NCBI RefSeq assembly: GCF_003967515.1
Contig: NZ_BIFQ01000002.1
Coordinates: 186,001 to 250,000 of the forward strand
Length of the DNA stretch: 64,000 bases
Direction of reading: 5' to 3'
Origin: Dictyobacter aurantiacus
Lineage (GTDB): Bacteria; Chloroflexota; Ktedonobacteria; Ktedonobacterales; Ktedonobacteraceae
In this document: one piece after another, positions 60,758 through 64,000 of the stretch
How positions within the stretch are numbered: the first letter of the stretch is position 1
Layout: every line of letters starts with the position of its first letter
The notes under the pieces: generated by a model
Database searches by the model: none
What the model saw: the letters and a program-made list of their open reading frames with translations, nothing else
What the model was told of the DNA's origin: nothing
Position numbers and translations under genes: made by a program

Positions 60758-61873
60758 CTACTTGACGGTAATAGTGGTCAGATTCGTATCCGGAGTAGGA
60801 ACACTGGATGGTACATTCTCATCTATATGTTCGTGCAGGGTATACGTTCCCGCGTGATCTACATGTACCAGTACGTCGTTGTGCTCGGCGGGACCAAGGC
60901 TGATGGTGTCACTGATAGGATACTGGCTCAGTTTGCGGCCATCAGTGCCGATGGTCTGGAACTTGAGTCCGGGTGCGCTCAGCGTGTAGACCTGGGTTCC
61001 GGCGTTGACCAGGCGCAACAAGACGGTCTGTCCGGCCTTCGCGTTCACCACGGAACGGGAGTCTTTTAGGGTCTCGGGCCAGGCTTTCCCGTTCAGCAGC
61101 GCATAGCTGATCTTGGAGTTGGTCCAGTTAACATCTGGTGCGTTTTTATACAGCGTATTATAATCGGCGTTATGCCCCGGCAGGTCCAGGTCGCTGAGCA
61201 CAAAGGTGGAGTCAACGTCAAATGCCGGACTATTGAGGTAGGCATGATTGGGCTGACCAACCGGTCGGATGATGATGGCTCCATACATGCCCATCTGGAT
61301 ATGTTCAGGGGTCGATTGATGACAATGATACCAGTAGGTTCCGGCGTGATCGGCGATAAAGCTATAGGTAAATTGCTCACCTTGCTTGAGCGATCCTGTC
61401 TGGACCCCTTTACCTTTGGCGCCGTATGGCAACACCTTGCCATTGGCGTCCCGTGGCGGCGTAGTCATGGGATCACCATCCGAGGCGCTATAGAGATCAA
61501 GGCCGTGCAGGTGAATGGTATGACCATCGCCGGTAGTATTATACTGTGTCTTTGTTGGATCTTTATCGTTGATCAGGATAACGTTGACTTTGTCTCCCTC
61601 ATTAACCACCAGAGTAGGACCGGGCAGCTGTGCCGGCCCTTTGGGATTGTCGGTATAGCCAAAGACATAGGCTTTCTTCCCATCAGGCATGGTGAGCCAG
61701 TTGTCGCGTACGTAGAGCTTAAACGTCCTGGTCTGTGGAACCGTTGCGCCGCCCTTCGCGTTTGAGCCCGTCTGTCCAAATGGGAGGTTACAGGCGCCCA
61801 GCATCCCGGTAACCACGAAGGCTAACGCCAGGAGAAGGACCCTGATGACGATACGGCCTCTGTGCTTCTTCAT
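60758..61873 (-). CDS. two-domain multicopper oxidase-like protein A (lipoprotein)
   Basis: About 371 residues. A lipoprotein signal ends in VVTGMLGAC. The first cupredoxin domain keeps HTIHLHG and TYWYHCHQSTPEHIQMG (Cys, His and Met of a type 1 copper site). The second domain keeps LHEHIDENV but has VYTLSAPGLKF where the first HxH pair should be, so it lacks those ligands. It resembles CuNIR-like two-domain oxidases. The start is either the ATG at 61873 or a TTG at 61882 with better AGGAA spacing. Second gene after paralogue B, 27 to 36 bases apart. Confidence 0.85.
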   Translation of the reverse strand: MKKHRGRIVIRVLLLALAFVVTGMLGACNLPFGQTGSNAKGGATVPQTRTFKLYVRDNWLTMPDGKKAYVFGYTDNPKGPAQLPGPTLVVNEGDKVNVILINDKDPTKTQYNTTGDGHTIHLHGLDLYSASDGDPMTTPPRDANGKVLPYGAKGKGVQTGSLKQGEQFTYSFIADHAGTYWYHCHQSTPEHIQMGMYGAIIIRPVGQPNHAYLNSPAFDVDSTFVLSDLDLPGHNADYNTLYKNAPDVNWTNSKISYALLNGKAWPETLKDSRSVVNAKAGQTVLLRLVNAGTQVYTLSAPGLKFQTIGTDGRKLSQYPISDTISLGPAEHNDVLVHVDHAGTYTLHEHIDENVPSSVPTPDTNLTTITVK

Positions 61874-61909
61874 AAGCTTCAATTCTTTCCTTACCTTCTA
61901 TTACCGACG

Positions 61910-63040
61910 CTACTTTTTCTGAGCGTCAGTGCCCATGTCTGGCATCGGGACCGGATTGGTTCCGTTGGGCAGGCTAACGTTGATGGTGGTCATCATGCCA
62001 CCAGGAAACACGCCGTTATTAGTGATGTCGGCCTCAATGTGATCATGGAACATGTAACGCCCGGGTTTATTCAGGAGCATGCTGACATCCGCTGTCTCGC
62101 CCGGCGCCACCATCACAGTATCCTTCTGATAGGGATGCGCCAGCTTCTGTCCATTGGCACCGATGACCGTGAAGTGATGGCCGTGCGTATGCATCATGTG
62201 GATTTCAGAGCCAGCGTTGACAAAACGCACCAGTACGCTCTGCCCGACCTTGACGTTGAGCGAGTCGTTGGGGTCCATCTCCGTATCAGGCCAGGATTTA
62301 CCGTTGATAAGGAAGTAGTTAGGATGGTATTTCGCCCAGTCTACTGCGCTCCCTTTAAAGATGGAGTTATGCGCGTTGCTATCCATGTCGCTGAGCACAA
62401 AGGTATATTCTTTATTATAGGGTGGCGCGCCGGGATAGGCGCGGTTCAGGATGCCATTGGGCTTGATCGTCAAGGCTCCGTAGAGGCCCATCTGCATATG
62501 TACCGGCGTGGAGTCATGGTAGAGGTAGCTACCCGGCTGCTGGGCCGTAAAATGATAGCTGACCTTTTGCCCCTTCTGGCTGCTTTTCGCCAGCGGTCCC
62601 ATGCCAATCTCTTTGTCAAGCTCTGACGGGAGTTTTACTCCATCTATGGTCTGGACCGGTGCGGTCGTCAGGTTGCCCGCGGCATCGGGGAATGTATTCA
62701 TGAGTTGGGCAGTGTCGTTAACAACGGTGATATTTACACTATCGCCCTGGTTCACCACGATCGATGGACCCGGCACCTGGGCGGGTCCCTGGGCCTTGTC
62801 GCTATAGCCCACCACATAGATGCGCTGCCCATCGGCCATCTTCATCGAGTTGTCACGGATGTAAAAAGTATAGTTATGCACCTGCGCGTGGACCTGTTGC
62901 GCGCCCTTTGTGGCAGCCCGCGCCGGTTCACGCGGGATCTGGGTTAGCACAAGCACGCCGATCAGCAGCATAACCACAGGCATCACCAGCAGTGCTAATG
63001 CCTTTGGATTCCGCGTCACACGAAAGTTCTTTTTCGTCAT
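61910..63040 (-). CDS. two-domain multicopper oxidase-like protein B
   Basis: A 376-residue paralogue of protein A with an N-terminal membrane anchor (LALLVMPVVMLLIGVLVL). Domain 1 has lost the HxHG motif (LMNTFPDAAG in its place) and the type 1 Cys (LYHDSTPVHMQMG). Domain 2 keeps full ligand sets, HMMHTHGHHF and RYMFHDHIE. The losses are therefore the mirror image of those in protein A. In two-domain oxidases the trinuclear copper site forms between domain 1 of one subunit and domain 2 of the next, so A and B together could supply one complete site. First gene of the pair. Confidence 0.85.
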   Translation of the reverse strand: MTKKNFRVTRNPKALALLVMPVVMLLIGVLVLTQIPREPARAATKGAQQVHAQVHNYTFYIRDNSMKMADGQRIYVVGYSDKAQGPAQVPGPSIVVNQGDSVNITVVNDTAQLMNTFPDAAGNLTTAPVQTIDGVKLPSELDKEIGMGPLAKSSQKGQKVSYHFTAQQPGSYLYHDSTPVHMQMGLYGALTIKPNGILNRAYPGAPPYNKEYTFVLSDMDSNAHNSIFKGSAVDWAKYHPNYFLINGKSWPDTEMDPNDSLNVKVGQSVLVRFVNAGSEIHMMHTHGHHFTVIGANGQKLAHPYQKDTVMVAPGETADVSMLLNKPGRYMFHDHIEADITNNGVFPGGMMTTINVSLPNGTNPVPMPDMGTDAQKK

Positions 63041-63536
63041 ACATTCTGATCCTTATAATTGCATATCTCTCACATATACCAGCTATATGCTGGCTACGAG
63101 TGTCGCTGAAACCCTCCTGATAGAACTGCTCAACCGATGCAATGGGATAGGAAAAGAAGATAACAAAGAATGGCTGGCACCGCTAATGAACGTTCCTCGT
63201 TGTGTTCTCAAGCAAGAGCTTAACACCGACAGTTATAGCACGCGATGTGTTAATTATTAGATGCAAATCCATCAATAATACACCAGATTGTACAGAAATA
63301 AAAAGAACCGCATATTTTTTCTACATCCATTCGACAAATTATGCTCATTTCTACCAGTTATATCGATCTATCTCATTAAAAGCTTATGGAGTTCTATTAT
63401 CTTAGAGTCTCATTATTTAACCATATTTATGCGTATTTAATAATAAATACAATTAACTAATATCTATTGCATTTATTCTTTGCTCCATGTACACTATTGC
63501 TTATGAATAGATGAATCACGATATCGGGAGGGGTGT
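63041..63536. other. intergenic, AT-rich, no gene recognised
   Basis: About 500 AT-rich bases between the multicopper oxidase operon (leftward) and a methyltransferase (rightward). Promoters for both must lie here but none fits a consensus clearly. No repeat of the three families was seen. Confidence 0.35.
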
Positions 63537-64000
63537 ATGGATAGAGATGATACGTATATAACTGATCCGGATAGCGGGCTGGAGATGACGCGTCTGATCG
63601 AACAGGATCGGTTACTTACACAGGGAATGGGAGGCGTTTTACCGGAGTTTGAGGCACTACCACCCGATGTCACGCATATTCTGGACGTTGGCTGTGGACC
63701 GGGTGGCTGGGTGTTGGATATAGCCTATACCTATCCTGGCTGCGAAGTTGTCGGCTTAGATATCAGCGAGCAGATGATCCACTATGCTCAGGCGCGTGCA
63801 AAGGCCGAGAAGCGCCCCAACGCTATCTTTGTTCAGGGAAACATCCTTCAGCCACTCGCGTTCGCGGCAGGAGAATTTGACCTGGTCAATATTCGCCTGG
63901 CGGCCACCTTTATTCTGCGCGATGCGTGGCCTTCCATCCTGCTCGAAATATTCCGTGCCCTGCGACCGGGCGGCATTATACGCATGACTGAAAGCGATAA
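63537..64000 (+). CDS. class I SAM-dependent methyltransferase, N-terminal part
   Basis: The frame opens at an ATG preceded by GGGAGGGG and runs off the window, giving about 154 residues. The SAM-binding motif I is ILDVGCGPGGWVLDIAYTY, followed by CEVVGLDISEQMIHYAQARA (motif II) and FDLVNIRLAATFILRD. The last residues, LLEIFRALRPGGIIRMTESD, are motif III. Substrate unknown; the sequence resembles UbiE/MenG-like or natural-product methyltransferases. Confidence 0.88.
   Translation, partial: MDRDDTYITDPDSGLEMTRLIEQDRLLTQGMGGVLPEFEALPPDVTHILDVGCGPGGWVLDIAYTYPGCEVVGLDISEQMIHYAQARAKAEKRPNAIFVQGNILQPLAFAAGEFDLVNIRLAATFILRDAWPSILLEIFRALRPGGIIRMTESD

Overview
The window looks like chromosome from a filamentous, soil-type Chloroflexota of the class Ktedonobacteria. 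The reasons are Thr-Pro linkers on secreted chitinases, a very long MalT-type LuxR regulator, a Ser/Thr kinase-like protein fused to WD40 repeats, F420-type redox enzymes, R2-like oxidase, mersacidin-type RiPP leaders and moderate GC. This is inferred from family content; no rRNA or tRNA gene was seen, so taxonomy is not proven.

Layout. 1-7 kb: partial isochorismatase-like gene, an SDR, two secreted GH18 chitinases that share one carbohydrate-binding module, and a secreted protein of unknown function. 7-11 kb: a class I P450 operon (ferredoxin, ferredoxin reductase, P450) with a divergent TetR. 11-15 kb: antibiotic phosphotransferase, a small charged protein, and an ECF sigma factor overlapping a membrane-anchored beta-propeller protein. 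15-19 kb: a NUDIX gene broken by an IS256-family element that is itself broken by an ISL3-family element; both target duplications are readable. 19-30 kb: MFS transporter, MalT/LuxR regulator, aromatic-ring-type flavin monooxygenase, MsrB, dodecin, MBL hydrolase, GNAT, LLM oxidoreductase. 30-36 kb: DinB, DJ-1/PfpI, F420:NADP reductase-like protein, a MarR-PDZ fusion, and two RiPP-like precursor peptides with the same leader, the same upstream block and unusual cores. 36-40 kb: tyrosine degradation operon (HPPD, FAH-like, homogentisate dioxygenase) with a divergent IclR, a consensus promoter and a candidate operator. 40-51 kb: MFS, DUF4383, GNAT, P450, S51 peptidase-like protein, PIG-L deacetylase, copper chaperone, DUF2330, methyltransferase, Zn-alcohol dehydrogenase, R2-like oxidase. 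51.5-58.4 kb: a seven-gene acyl-CoA degradation cluster. 58-64 kb: WD40 pseudokinase-like protein, two multicopper oxidase paralogues, partial methyltransferase.

Three dispersed repeat families were found. One is a MITE-like element with a long perfect central palindrome (four copies), one a short REP-like hairpin with covarying stem (about ten copies), and one a short CGGAC/GTCCG hairpin repeat confined to 50-58 kb (four copies). Several convergent gene pairs share very long perfect terminator stems that include stop codons.

The strongest candidates for undescribed biology are the paired multicopper oxidases, whose copper ligands are lost in a complementary way, and the twin mersacidin-leader peptides with Gly/Tyr-repeat and His/Trp-rich cores and no modification enzyme nearby.
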